Part shown: positions 20,201-28,723 of the stretch, in pieces
How positions within the stretch are numbered: position 1 is the stretch's first letter
Layout: the number at the start of each line of letters is the position of its first letter
Assembly (NCBI GenBank): GCA_009780345.1
Contig: WRAG01000007.1
Span: 1-64,000 of the forward strand
DNA length: 64,000 nt
Origin: Oscillospiraceae bacterium
GTDB taxonomy: Bacteria; Bacillota; Clostridia; Monoglobales; WRAG01
Reading direction: 5' to 3'
Program-made: the position numbers and the translations under genes
The notes under the pieces: model-generated
The model's input: the letters and a program-made list of their open reading frames with translations, nothing else
Told to the model about the DNA's origin: nothing
The model's database searches: none

Positions 20201-22313
20201 CCATACCGTAAGTTCGGGCTTACGATTTACCACATCAACCCATCGAACGTTTTTCCCGTCTGACGAAACGGTGGAAAGTATGTCGTTGAATCGCGCCGCT
20301 ATGGGAGGTGTGGGCGCATCGCTGGGTGCGGGTCCCGGACCGGCACCCGCACCACCAATGGACTTCGCCGCCGAATTAGACGATTCATACGGTGGCGCAG
20401 ACGCGCATTTGCGTGAAGTGTTCGAAGACACCGCGCACTTCGCGGTAATTCACACTAACGCCCAAGGCACGGCGCAGCATAGCTTCCGACTTCCCGATAA
20501 TATCACATCGTGGCGTTTAACCGTGTCGGGCATAAGTAACGATTTGCACGCAGGAAATTTGGTGCGGAATATCATCGTTACCATGCCGATGTTCTTGAAT
20601 TATTCGATTAACAGCACGTTTTTGACCGGCGATTTTCCGACGCTCGGCGTAAATGTGTTCGGAACAAGTTTGGCCGGCGGCGAAACGGTAGAATTCCAAG
20701 TTTGGGACGAATCGAATCCGTATGACGTGCGCACCGCCGGCGGCGCAGCGTTCGAACGCGTCAACATTCCGCTTTGGGAGATGGCTCATGAGGGCAGCGG
20801 CGCGCTTATCATTCGCGCGACGGTCAGCAATGGCATGACCGACATGGTTCGACACCAATATCAGGTGCTTCGAACCTATCGCCAAATTGACGCCGCGGTA
20901 TTTTACGATAACATATCACCCGGCACGGATTTCGTCGTCGGAAGCGGCGGACTTACAAATATCACCTTTACCGACAGAAGCCGCGGACGTTATTTGTGGC
21001 AGTTGACCTGGTTGCGCAACTCGTGGGGAAGTAGAATCGAACGAATGGTCGTGCGCCGTGAAGCGAACAACCTTCTGCGAACGTATTTCCCTGATCTGAG
21101 TTTGTCTTGGACGAACGACAGCTTCGACGCGCGTCAATTCCAGCAAAGTAACGGCGGAATTGCCATATTGCCGCACGCCGAAGCGGATCTTTTGACTACC
21201 GTAAGGCTTATGCCGTTTATTATGAACGAAATCAACATCGGCGCGCTTCGAAATTACCTTTACAACATCTTCAAGGGCGACAACGCCGACAACAAAATTA
21301 TCGCACTTTACGGACTTGCAATATTGCGCGAGCCTGTGTTGCTGTATTTGAACAATTACGCGCTGCTTGACGACCTGTCAATCAGAGATTTAACCTACAT
21401 CGCGCTTGGCTATCACGCGTTGGGCGAAGTTGAACTTGCGGCGGAGATGTACGACACGCGAATCGCGCCGTATTTGGAAGGCTTCGCGCCGTATTACCGC
21501 GTGAACGTCGGCGTTGACATGGACGATATCTTGGACGCAACATCTGCCGCGCTTACACTTGCGCAAAAGCTTGAAAGACCGGAAGTAGACGGACTGTATT
21601 TATACCTTGTTCGCAACCGCGGTGTCGATTTGCTAACTAACCTCGAGCGTCTTGCGCATATCCGCCGCAATATCGGCAGAGCAACTGCCGAAGCGGGCAG
21701 CATAACCTACACCCTGTTCGGCGAGGAGTTTACAAGAGATCTTAGCCGTTGGGGCTGGGGCGGCGGAAAGCATACTTTGCGAATCCCCGCGCAAAACATG
21801 CACGAATTCAGACTGATTGAAGTGACCGGCGACGTTAGCGCGGTGTCAACGTTCAGGCAACCCATGTCCGACGCCGCTCAATACAATGTCGATCATGACA
21901 TAACCGTCCGCCGCCGCTTCTACCGTGTCGGCGGAGACGGAAACTATACCTGGGAGTTCGAGCAAGGCGATATCGTTCGCGTTAACCTATGGATCGACTA
22001 TTCGGCGAAAGCGATACAAGGTTCGTACGTCGTTACCGATTTCTTGCCGGCAGGACTTCAATTTATCCCCGACAGCGCGAGAATCCCGGGTTCCGAACGT
22101 TTCGGAATCGGTCATTTACGCTGGGCGCGCGTGGAAGGGCAGAGAGTGCAGTTCTTCGACCACAACAGTTGGTTTAACAGCGGGCGATTGTATTACTACT
22201 ACGCGCGGGTTATAAGCCCCGGAACGTTCAGGGCAGAGGGAACATTGGTTCAGAATCTAAACGCGCCGACTTACTTCACCATCGGCGAAGACGACGTAGT
22301 GGTGATTAGATGA
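17241..22313 (+). CDS. Alpha-2-macroglobulin-like protein with bacterial Ig-like domain
   Basis: Signal peptide; Big_5-like repeat (ITSNFPANEATNVPINTGIEVTFSEE); MG domains (DDTLYFWGFAQ...), DITSWRLTVSGIS, TED-like helical region. Start ATG 17241 with AAGGAGAG. Confidence 0.85.
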   Translation: MRKSISVCLVIAILLSLIPGIITGTAATPARGGYTLAPVTFGRTGVDVSSSFILTSPDVTTAYEVAAKLSIDGQPQPDISAVSDSGTEFIITPVVILASNTLYIFRITREYEDDITWAFQTARRFQITSNFPANEATNVPINTGIEVTFSEEDFTAIDYFFSIYPNVAGRFETRRNTAVFVPTSRLEYQTVYTVTIRAGIRLEGTNDELLTDYVWSFETAERPDPRPPRQPRENWQSVSFDFSYVELPTIEPPSVRYNVSFNRDFPRPQPRINVYRLDTNAETMQAIRRLLNTPRWSRFAREENFIDTRGLTRVTSFDAPAPDEDNQWSWMNTLEFPQSLPQGFYLIEATVLDNRDQMIIQINDLPIQIISDDDKTIFWVNDIVTGGALAGATVRDSVGGGTYTTDEHGVAVINRAVATEIDEQITVTARDGRTAVWLPTGGWPSWGWSGGRFNMGNANEAYWTALQLDRTLFQPDDTLYFWGFAQCRRNSEQINYLTAVLRQGGWSRWSGTGRDILHRQVVHLHNGVYSDEIRLPMLDTGSYVLTIYHGDIVLNTMHFSVENYVKPPYQITVSADRRAIFVDEEVTFTATAAFFEGTPLPELDISYRVWGWGDLNNSVNESGITNMDGEISVSQTPIPRAAAQGQTGMEFTAEATLPEIGRTMARTSVQVFINDIDVRARATREKGEPGRSVSANITVDVNSITLDRINDGTSRHWGDFLDEPVNNQNISVNIYREYWVRINTGEVWYSHSERRTFPIYRHERREERINSFNMRTNSDGVAERNFTLPNRERESYFARIQTVDGNGRTINHRVWIGRDWSSWWWQAESNDIFLQNDSETGVYALGDDVTLTLMRGVDTVTSGNFLFVNMQRGIQSFQAGQNPYTFEFSAEHIPNVIVHAYHFNGFTYESNSWNMSENIRFDFEQNDLIITVETDQETYQPGDMFNANITVTDIHGNPVEAAINISVVDEALFALQDYTVNTLSSLYHTVSSGLRFTTSTHRTFFPSDETVESMSLNRAAMGGVGASLGAGPGPAPAPPMDFAAELDDSYGGADAHLREVFEDTAHFAVIHTNAQGTAQHSFRLPDNITSWRLTVSGISNDLHAGNLVRNIIVTMPMFLNYSINSTFLTGDFPTLGVNVFGTSLAGGETVEFQVWDESNPYDVRTAGGAAFERVNIPLWEMAHEGSGALIIRATVSNGMTDMVRHQYQVLRTYRQIDAAVFYDNISPGTDFVVGSGGLTNITFTDRSRGRYLWQLTWLRNSWGSRIERMVVRREANNLLRTYFPDLSLSWTNDSFDARQFQQSNGGIAILPHAEADLLTTVRLMPFIMNEINIGALRNYLYNIFKGDNADNKIIALYGLAILREPVLLYLNNYALLDDLSIRDLTYIALGYHALGEVELAAEMYDTRIAPYLEGFAPYYRVNVGVDMDDILDATSAALTLAQKLERPEVDGLYLYLVRNRGVDLLTNLERLAHIRRNIGRATAEAGSITYTLFGEEFTRDLSRWGWGGGKHTLRIPAQNMHEFRLIEVTGDVSAVSTFRQPMSDAAQYNVDHDITVRRRFYRVGGDGNYTWEFEQGDIVRVNLWIDYSAKAIQGSYVVTDFLPAGLQFIPDSARIPGSERFGIGHLRWARVEGQRVQFFDHNSWFNSGRLYYYYARVISPGTFRAEGTLVQNLNAPTYFTIGEDDVVVIR

Positions 22314-22488
22314 GGAAGATAATTGCGCTATTGTTGGTTGTTTCATCGTGAACGATGGTATGAACCAATAACAAGAGATATTATGCGTATATCTATTAAT
22401 CGTGCTTTAAGATACACCAAGAATCTATATGGAAATATTGGGGAACGGCTCGTTTTTTGCGGATAATTATTTAGAAAGCGGTGATTAG

Positions 22489-22899
22489 ATGATGAAAAAG
22501 ACAATTTTAGCGTTACTGGCAATCTCAGCATTGCTATTTTTAGCAGGCTGCGGAAATTCGCACGAAGAGCAGTCATACACGGACAATGTAGACGGTTTTA
22601 TCCCCGACATACTCGCTTTCCATGCGGAAGTTTTGGAATTCGACCCGAATTATTATCTTCAAAACGAAGAGGCATTACTATTCGTTCGCAGTATCACGCC
22701 TGTTGGCCCTCACGAAGTCGGCGGCAGATATTTTATAAGCCGCAACGATTCGGTTGAGTTGCTTAACGCAATTGGCGAGCCTATGTCCATCTCTGACATT
22801 CCGCCGGGAACCATCGTGGACATTACGTATCATGAGAGGGTGCTGCAATCCAAGCCGGCGATTATCCCTAACGCGATTTTGGTTCAAATCGTTGAATAA
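22489..22899 (+). CDS. Small lipoprotein, hypothetical
   Basis: MMKKTILALLAISALLFLAGCGNS lipobox (LAGC). Confidence 0.75.
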   Translation: MMKKTILALLAISALLFLAGCGNSHEEQSYTDNVDGFIPDILAFHAEVLEFDPNYYLQNEEALLFVRSITPVGPHEVGGRYFISRNDSVELLNAIGEPMSISDIPPGTIVDITYHERVLQSKPAIIPNAILVQIVE

Positions 22900-22903
22900 A
22901 ACT

Positions 22904-22942
22904 TAAAAAAAGCGGCAAGCCGAAAGGCTTGCCGCTTTTTAG
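22904..22942. terminator. Bidirectional intrinsic terminator
   Basis: AAAAAAAGCGGCAAGCC-GAAA-GGCTTGCCGCTTTTT between convergent genes. Confidence 0.9.
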
Positions 22943-22947
22943 TTATT

Positions 22948-23733
22948 TTAATCTAATCCGATAACCCGCAATTCGCTTATCGGCTTGTTCACTTCATACT
23001 TTTCGGTAAAAATCTCGGTTTCAATCGCCAAAAATGAACCTTTGACATGTTCTTCAAATACGTCGGAAGCGTTTTCGATCCGACTTTCATTGCTATGCGC
23101 GCAAAAATACGTGCCGCCCGGAATTGTTTTGTAATTCCCCCTCGGCTTGCCTTTCGGCAGTTCGATAAATACATATCGCTGTATTCCCGCAGACGAATAT
23201 TCGCACAAAAGCCCGCTTTCGGCAGAATCTTCATAATCTTCGTCGTTATAGCCCAAATTCAAAAATGAATTTATCATTTCAGTCCAATCAAGCTTGTCAA
23301 AAGGCTGTTCCAAAGGCACGATATAAAAGAATTTCTCTGGAATTTCGACTGAATATATTTCGCCCATACGATGTTTTTTCGATAATGCGATTTGCTGCTC
23401 GGCATGCGCAACAATTCGCAAGCCTTGCTGAAATTTTCTCATTTTCTTCTCCGCAATCTCTTTTCCGTAAGCCAAAAGAGCTGACGCGTCGATAATTTTG
23501 TTCTCGTCAATAAACTTTGTAAGCTCTTTTAACGGAATATCCAACTCGACGCAAAATGTGATTATATTGACTAAATACATCTGATCGAAAGTGTAATACC
23601 GATATTTCGAATGGGGGTCAATGTAAGCGGGTTCAAGCAGCTTAATCCTGTCGTAATACCTTAGCGCCTTTATGCTCGCGCCTGTTAGTTTGGAAATATC
23701 GCCGATTGAGAGCAATTTATTTTGCTTCGCCAT
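22948..23733 (-). CDS. MerR-family transcriptional regulator with GyrI-like effector domain
   Basis: LLSIGDISKLTGASIKALRYYDRIKLLEPAYIDPHSKYRYY. Confidence 0.95.
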   Translation of the reverse strand: MAKQNKLLSIGDISKLTGASIKALRYYDRIKLLEPAYIDPHSKYRYYTFDQMYLVNIITFCVELDIPLKELTKFIDENKIIDASALLAYGKEIAEKKMRKFQQGLRIVAHAEQQIALSKKHRMGEIYSVEIPEKFFYIVPLEQPFDKLDWTEMINSFLNLGYNDEDYEDSAESGLLCEYSSAGIQRYVFIELPKGKPRGNYKTIPGGTYFCAHSNESRIENASDVFEEHVKGSFLAIETEIFTEKYEVNKPISELRVIGLD

Positions 23734-23761
23734 AAAAAATCTCCTTTCTCGAAAATAATGC

Positions 23762-23792
23762 TTGACTCTACCCTAGGGGGATATGTTACAAT
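23762..23792 (+). promoter_or_regulatory. MerR-type promoter/operator of the ABC exporter operon
   Basis: TTGACT at 23762-23767, a 19-bp spacer containing CCCTAGGG, TACAAT at 23787-23792. Confidence 0.8.
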
Positions 23793-23833
23793 AATTAATT
23801 GTATCACAGATTTTTGCAAAGGTAAAGTGAAAT

Positions 23834-25579
23834 ATGTTAAAAATTTTCGAATTTATGAAACCTTACACCGGCATGCTTTTATGCGCCGTCGCTCTTCTTT
23901 TGGTAGAGGCGATTTGCGCGCTTGTGCTGCCCGGATATATGGCGGACATTGTAAACGACGGCGTAATTCCCGGGAATATACCGTTTATTTGGCGCACCGG
24001 CGCGAGAATGATTGGAATAACGCTACTTAGCGTCGCCGCCGCCGTTTCTATGGGATATTTTTCCGCAAAGACGTCAACAGGCGTAGCGAACGACCTGCGG
24101 GAAGCAGTATTCAAAAAAGTTTTAAGCTTTTCGAACGCTGAAGTGAACCAATTCGCGACCTCGTCGCTTATAACCCGCACAACAAACGACATCTCGCAAA
24201 TCCAATCTACCATGATGATGGCGATTCGTCTGTTTATTTACGCGCCGATTATCGGCGTTGGCGGAATTATTCGCGCGCTTGACCGAAGCGTATCCATGAC
24301 ATGGATCATCGCCATTGCGACCATTGCCATGGTTGGAATCATGGGAATTCTATACGTTGTCGCCTTACCGAAATTCAAGATTGTGCAAACTTTGATTGAC
24401 CGATTAAACTTGGTTTCTCGCGAAAACCTAAGCGGAATTTTAATCGTCCGCGCGTTTAGCACGCAAAGGTTTGAAAAGAAGCGTTTCGACAAAGCGAACA
24501 AAGATTTGGCAGAAACGAACCTATTCGTAGACCAGGTATTCGCGTTTATGACGCCGGTTATTATGCTGATCATGAATCTTACAACCGCGGTTATCGTTTG
24601 GGTCGGCGCGCGGCAAGCGTCGGCGTTTCGAATCGACATCGGCGACATTTTCGCATTCTTGCAGTATGGAATGCTGATCATCTTCGCATTTTTGATGGTT
24701 TCGTTTATGTTTACGCTTCTGCCTCGCGCCGCCGTGTCGGCGCAGCGGATTCGCGAAGTGCTTGAAACCGAGAGCAGTATTCAATACAGAGACAATATAT
24801 TGCCGCTTCCCGCTGATTTTAAAGGAATGGTCGAGTTTAAAAACGTAAGTTTTCGCTATCCCGACGCAATGGAGGGCGACGAAAACGTGCTAAACAACAT
24901 CAGTTTCACCGCCAAACCCGGCGAAACTACGGCGATTATCGGTTCCACCGGTTCAGGGAAAACATCCATATTTAAGTTGTTGTTACGATTTTACGACGTA
25001 ACCGACGGCGCGGTTTTGCTTGATAACATAGACATTCGCGACATAGACAAGGAAGAATTGCACGACAAAATCGGATATATCCCGCAAAAGGCGCTGCTGT
25101 TTACCGGAACCATCCGCTCGAACCTGCTTTACGCCGACAAAACAGCGTCCGACGAGCGAATCCGAACCGCGGCGGACATCGCGCAAGCAACCGAATTTAT
25201 CGAAAACATGCCGGATGGATACGATTCCAACGTCGCGCAAGGCGGCTCGAATCTATCGGGCGGACAGAGGCAGCGGCTTTCAATCGCGCGCGCATTGGTG
25301 AAAAACGCGCCGATTTATCTGTTTGACGACAGTTTTTCGGCGCTGGACGTAAAAACCGATGCCAATCTTCGCGCCGCGCTGAAGCAGAAAACCGCCTTAA
25401 GCACTAAAATCATCATTGCGCAAAGAATTTCTTCCATTATGGATGCCGACCAAATTGTGGTTATAGATAACGGCAGAACGGTTGGGATTGGCACCCACTC
25501 CAATTTAATGAAAACCTGCGAAGTATATCAAGAAATCGCGGCTTCTCAATTAACAGACGAGGAGTTGATGAACGCATGA
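23834..25579 (+). CDS. ABC transporter ATP-binding/permease protein (heterodimer subunit A)
   Basis: TM domain then GSTGSGKTSIFKLL, NLSGGQRQRLSIARAL; LFDDSFSALD rather than the consensus DE Walker B. Confidence 0.95.
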   Translation: MLKIFEFMKPYTGMLLCAVALLLVEAICALVLPGYMADIVNDGVIPGNIPFIWRTGARMIGITLLSVAAAVSMGYFSAKTSTGVANDLREAVFKKVLSFSNAEVNQFATSSLITRTTNDISQIQSTMMMAIRLFIYAPIIGVGGIIRALDRSVSMTWIIAIATIAMVGIMGILYVVALPKFKIVQTLIDRLNLVSRENLSGILIVRAFSTQRFEKKRFDKANKDLAETNLFVDQVFAFMTPVIMLIMNLTTAVIVWVGARQASAFRIDIGDIFAFLQYGMLIIFAFLMVSFMFTLLPRAAVSAQRIREVLETESSIQYRDNILPLPADFKGMVEFKNVSFRYPDAMEGDENVLNNISFTAKPGETTAIIGSTGSGKTSIFKLLLRFYDVTDGAVLLDNIDIRDIDKEELHDKIGYIPQKALLFTGTIRSNLLYADKTASDERIRTAADIAQATEFIENMPDGYDSNVAQGGSNLSGGQRQRLSIARALVKNAPIYLFDDSFSALDVKTDANLRAALKQKTALSTKIIIAQRISSIMDADQIVVIDNGRTVGIGTHSNLMKTCEVYQEIAASQLTDEELMNA

Positions 25580-27438
25580 GTGAACAACAAACACAACAAC
25601 CGGAACAGCAAAGCTATGACCCAATGGGCGACGGAGCCCAGGGCGTTGTCGTAAAGGCGAAAGACCCCAAAGCGGCGATAAAAAACCTTATGAACTATTT
25701 GGCGCCGCACAAAACGGCAATTCTTATCTCGTTAGTTCTAGCCTTGCTCTCCACCGTGTTTTCGGTGGTCGGGCCAAGGCTTATGGGACGAGTTACAACC
25801 GCGCTTGTAGACGGCTTAGTGGCGCACTGGATCGGAACCGGACTTTTGACGAATTTTCCTTATATGGCAAGACTTACCGTGATGCTAATTACGCTTTATA
25901 TTATATCATCCCTTTGTAACCTCGGACAAGAAATGATTATGGCGCGTCTTTCGGTAAAAGTAACATACAAACTCAGAACCGAAATATCCGAAAAAATGCA
26001 CAGGTTGCCGATAAACTACTACGATACCCGCTCCCACGGCGAGATTCTCTCCCGTATAACCAACGACGTCGATACCATAAACCAAACGCTTAATCGGAAC
26101 TTGACCCAGCTGGTAACAGGGGTTACAACCGTTGTCGGCACGCTTGTTATGATGATTTGGATCAGCCCGATTATGACGCTTGCGTCAATCATCGTAATTC
26201 CGCTTTCAATGTCCATTATGATGCTTGTAATCAACAAGTCCCACGTGTATTTCAGTCAACGCCAGGAAGCGCTGGGGGAACTCAGCGGAATCGTGGAAGA
26301 AACATACAGCGGCCACAACATCGTCCGCGCTTACAACGGCGAAACCGACGCGGAAGAAAAGTTCGACAAGTCAAACAAAGCGATTCGCGGGTCCAGCTGG
26401 AAAGCCGAGTTTATGTCCAGCATTGTCGAGCCGATTTTCTCGTTTGTGGGGAATTTATGCTATGTAATGGTGTGCGTTTTAGGAAGCGTTCTCGCGGTGC
26501 GAGGTTCAATCACAATCGGTGACGTTCAAGCCTTTATCCAGTATGTGCAAAACCTTACATATCCCTTGGGCGAGCTTGGCGCAGCAAGCAACACAATGCA
26601 AGCGACAATCGCCGCCGCCGAACGAGTGTTCGAGTTCTTGGAGGAAGAGGAAGAGGTCGCAGATACCGCAACTTCCGCGCATATGGAACACTTCGAGGGG
26701 AATGTAAGCTTCCAAAATGTGAAATTCGGCTATAACCCCGATAAAATTATATTGCACGACTTCTCGGCGGAAATCAAAGCGGGGCAAACCGTCGCAATCG
26801 TCGGTCCGACAGGCGCGGGAAAAACAACGGTGGTAAAACTGCTTATGCGATTCTATGAACTGAACGGCGGCAAGATCTTGATCGACGGAATTGACGCCAC
26901 CGATTTTACTCGCAAGGATTTGCGTGATATATTCGGCATGGTTCTGCAAGATACATGGCTTTACAACGCCACAATTATGGAAAATATCCGTTACGGTTCG
27001 CCCGACGCAACCGACGAAGAAGTTATCGCCGCCGCGAAAACCGCGCATTGCCATAATTTTATCAAAACGCTGCCCGGCGGCTATAACATGGTGCTAAACG
27101 AAGAAGCGTCCAACATCTCGCAAGGGCAAAAACAGCTATTTACCATTGCGCGCGTAGTGCTGAAAAATCCCGCGATATTGATACTTGACGAGGCGACAAG
27201 CTCAATCGACACCCGAACCGAAGTTCTGATACAAAAAGCGATGAAAAACATCATGAAAGGGCGCACAAGCTTTGTAATCGCGCACAGACTGTCTACCATT
27301 CGTGACGCCGACTTGATTCTCGTAATGAAAGACGGAAACATCATAGAACAGGGTAATCACCAACAGTTGATTGACGAAAACGGATTTTATGCCGATTTAT
27401 ATAATTCGCAATTTGAGCAAGGAGAGGAAACAGCATGA
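25576..27438 (+). CDS. ABC transporter ATP-binding/permease protein (heterodimer subunit B)
   Basis: GPTGAGKTTVVKLL, NISQGQKQLFTIARVVLKNPAILILDEATSSIDTRTE. Confidence 0.95.
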   Translation: MSEQQTQQPEQQSYDPMGDGAQGVVVKAKDPKAAIKNLMNYLAPHKTAILISLVLALLSTVFSVVGPRLMGRVTTALVDGLVAHWIGTGLLTNFPYMARLTVMLITLYIISSLCNLGQEMIMARLSVKVTYKLRTEISEKMHRLPINYYDTRSHGEILSRITNDVDTINQTLNRNLTQLVTGVTTVVGTLVMMIWISPIMTLASIIVIPLSMSIMMLVINKSHVYFSQRQEALGELSGIVEETYSGHNIVRAYNGETDAEEKFDKSNKAIRGSSWKAEFMSSIVEPIFSFVGNLCYVMVCVLGSVLAVRGSITIGDVQAFIQYVQNLTYPLGELGAASNTMQATIAAAERVFEFLEEEEEVADTATSAHMEHFEGNVSFQNVKFGYNPDKIILHDFSAEIKAGQTVAIVGPTGAGKTTVVKLLMRFYELNGGKILIDGIDATDFTRKDLRDIFGMVLQDTWLYNATIMENIRYGSPDATDEEVIAAAKTAHCHNFIKTLPGGYNMVLNEEASNISQGQKQLFTIARVVLKNPAILILDEATSSIDTRTEVLIQKAMKNIMKGRTSFVIAHRLSTIRDADLILVMKDGNIIEQGNHQQLIDENGFYADLYNSQFEQGEETA

Positions 27439-28142
27439 GTAACGAAAAATTAACAATAACCGAAACTGAAGAAACGACAGAAGCCGCTGAAACCGCCACT
27501 GAAAAGAAAAAATCGGGCGGCAAAAAAATAATGGGCATAATTTTGGTGCTAACGCTTGTCGTCGGCGGGATTATCGGGTTTTATTTCTACTGGCAAGGCG
27601 CAAGCTATCTCACAACCGGCAACGCAAGTGTGCAGACAAATTTAATCCAAATCTTTCCGCCCGCGCCCGGGCGACTTGACAGATTTACCGTATCTGAGGG
27701 AAGTTTTGTAAGCGAAAACGAAATTATCGGCCGTGTCGAAAACGTCGGACATCTTCGCTCGCCGGTTGACGGCGTGGTGGTAGACACCAACGCGGTGCTG
27801 AACCAAGTGGTGTCTCCGCAAATGCCGGTCGCGGTTATCGCCGACATGAACAATATACACATCCGAGCCAATATTGAGGAGGGCAACATTTCTCAACTGC
27901 AAATCGGGCAAAGAGCTTACGCCACCATAGACGCGCTTGGAAACCGGCAATTCGTGGGCTATATTTCATCAATCGGATTAGTGACCGACGCCGCGCTTTC
28001 GGGGCACTTAACAAGCTTTACAACCGGCGGCACATTTACAAGGATAACGCAGTTGGTTCCGATAAAAATCACAATAACCGACGAGGTTGCGTTGTACAAT
28101 TTGATTGGATTGAATGCGACGGTGCGCATTCCGTTGCGCTGA
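27435..28142 (+). CDS. HlyD/biotin-lipoyl-like membrane fusion protein
   Basis: Single TM followed by NEIIGRVENVGHLRSPVDGVVVDTNAVLNQVVSPQMPVAVIAD lipoyl-like hairpin region. Confidence 0.85.
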   Translation: MSNEKLTITETEETTEAAETATEKKKSGGKKIMGIILVLTLVVGGIIGFYFYWQGASYLTTGNASVQTNLIQIFPPAPGRLDRFTVSEGSFVSENEIIGRVENVGHLRSPVDGVVVDTNAVLNQVVSPQMPVAVIADMNNIHIRANIEEGNISQLQIGQRAYATIDALGNRQFVGYISSIGLVTDAALSGHLTSFTTGGTFTRITQLVPIKITITDEVALYNLIGLNATVRIPLR

Positions 28143-28144
28143 TT

Positions 28145-28722
28145 TTGCGCATGTGTGCGGCTGTTGCCGCAAGGGTTTTAGGGCTTTGGCCTAAAACCCT
28201 TTTTTCAGAGCGAGGCTCTGTGGGCATCGTGTCCTGCCGGACTGGCGATAAGGGCTCTGCCCTTACCAATCCCGGTCGCCTATGGACGCAAACGCAAACT
28301 ACGCGATTTGCGCCAAAGCCGGCGACGAAAAAACCAGATTAGCGAACCGCATTCGCGGAAAGATTAGTTCGTGCGAATGTCCAACCCCATTAGAAATTGC
28401 GGCTTTTGCCGCCGTACATACTTAACTGATACGTAGATGTTTGCACACCTTTATCGCGGCGCGCTTTTAATAGCGCTATAGCGCGTTTGCGCCGCAAGTT
28501 TTACTAAATTTTTTGTGAAAAAATTTTCGTGGCTTGACAAGGGCTACGACTAGCCCTTGTCGCTCTGCGGCAGCCGCCGCAAACGCCCGCAGAGCCTCGC
28601 TCTGAAAAAAGGTTTTTAGGGCAAAGCCCTAAAAACCTGCGCCCGTTGGGCGCAAAAGCCCGCCGCCGCAGGCGGCAAAGGTCTAAGGCGCGTTGCGCCT
28701 TAAGCCCGCGCCCGCAGGGCGC
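28145..28722. repeat. Modular palindromic intergenic mosaic, cluster 3
   Basis: TTTTTAGGGCAAAGCCCTAAAAA, TGCGCCCGTTGGGCGCA, GCCGCCGCAGGCGGC, CTAAGGCGCGTTGCGCCTTA hairpins in series; several modules in opposite orientation to cluster 2. Confidence 0.85.
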
Positions 28723-28723
28723 A

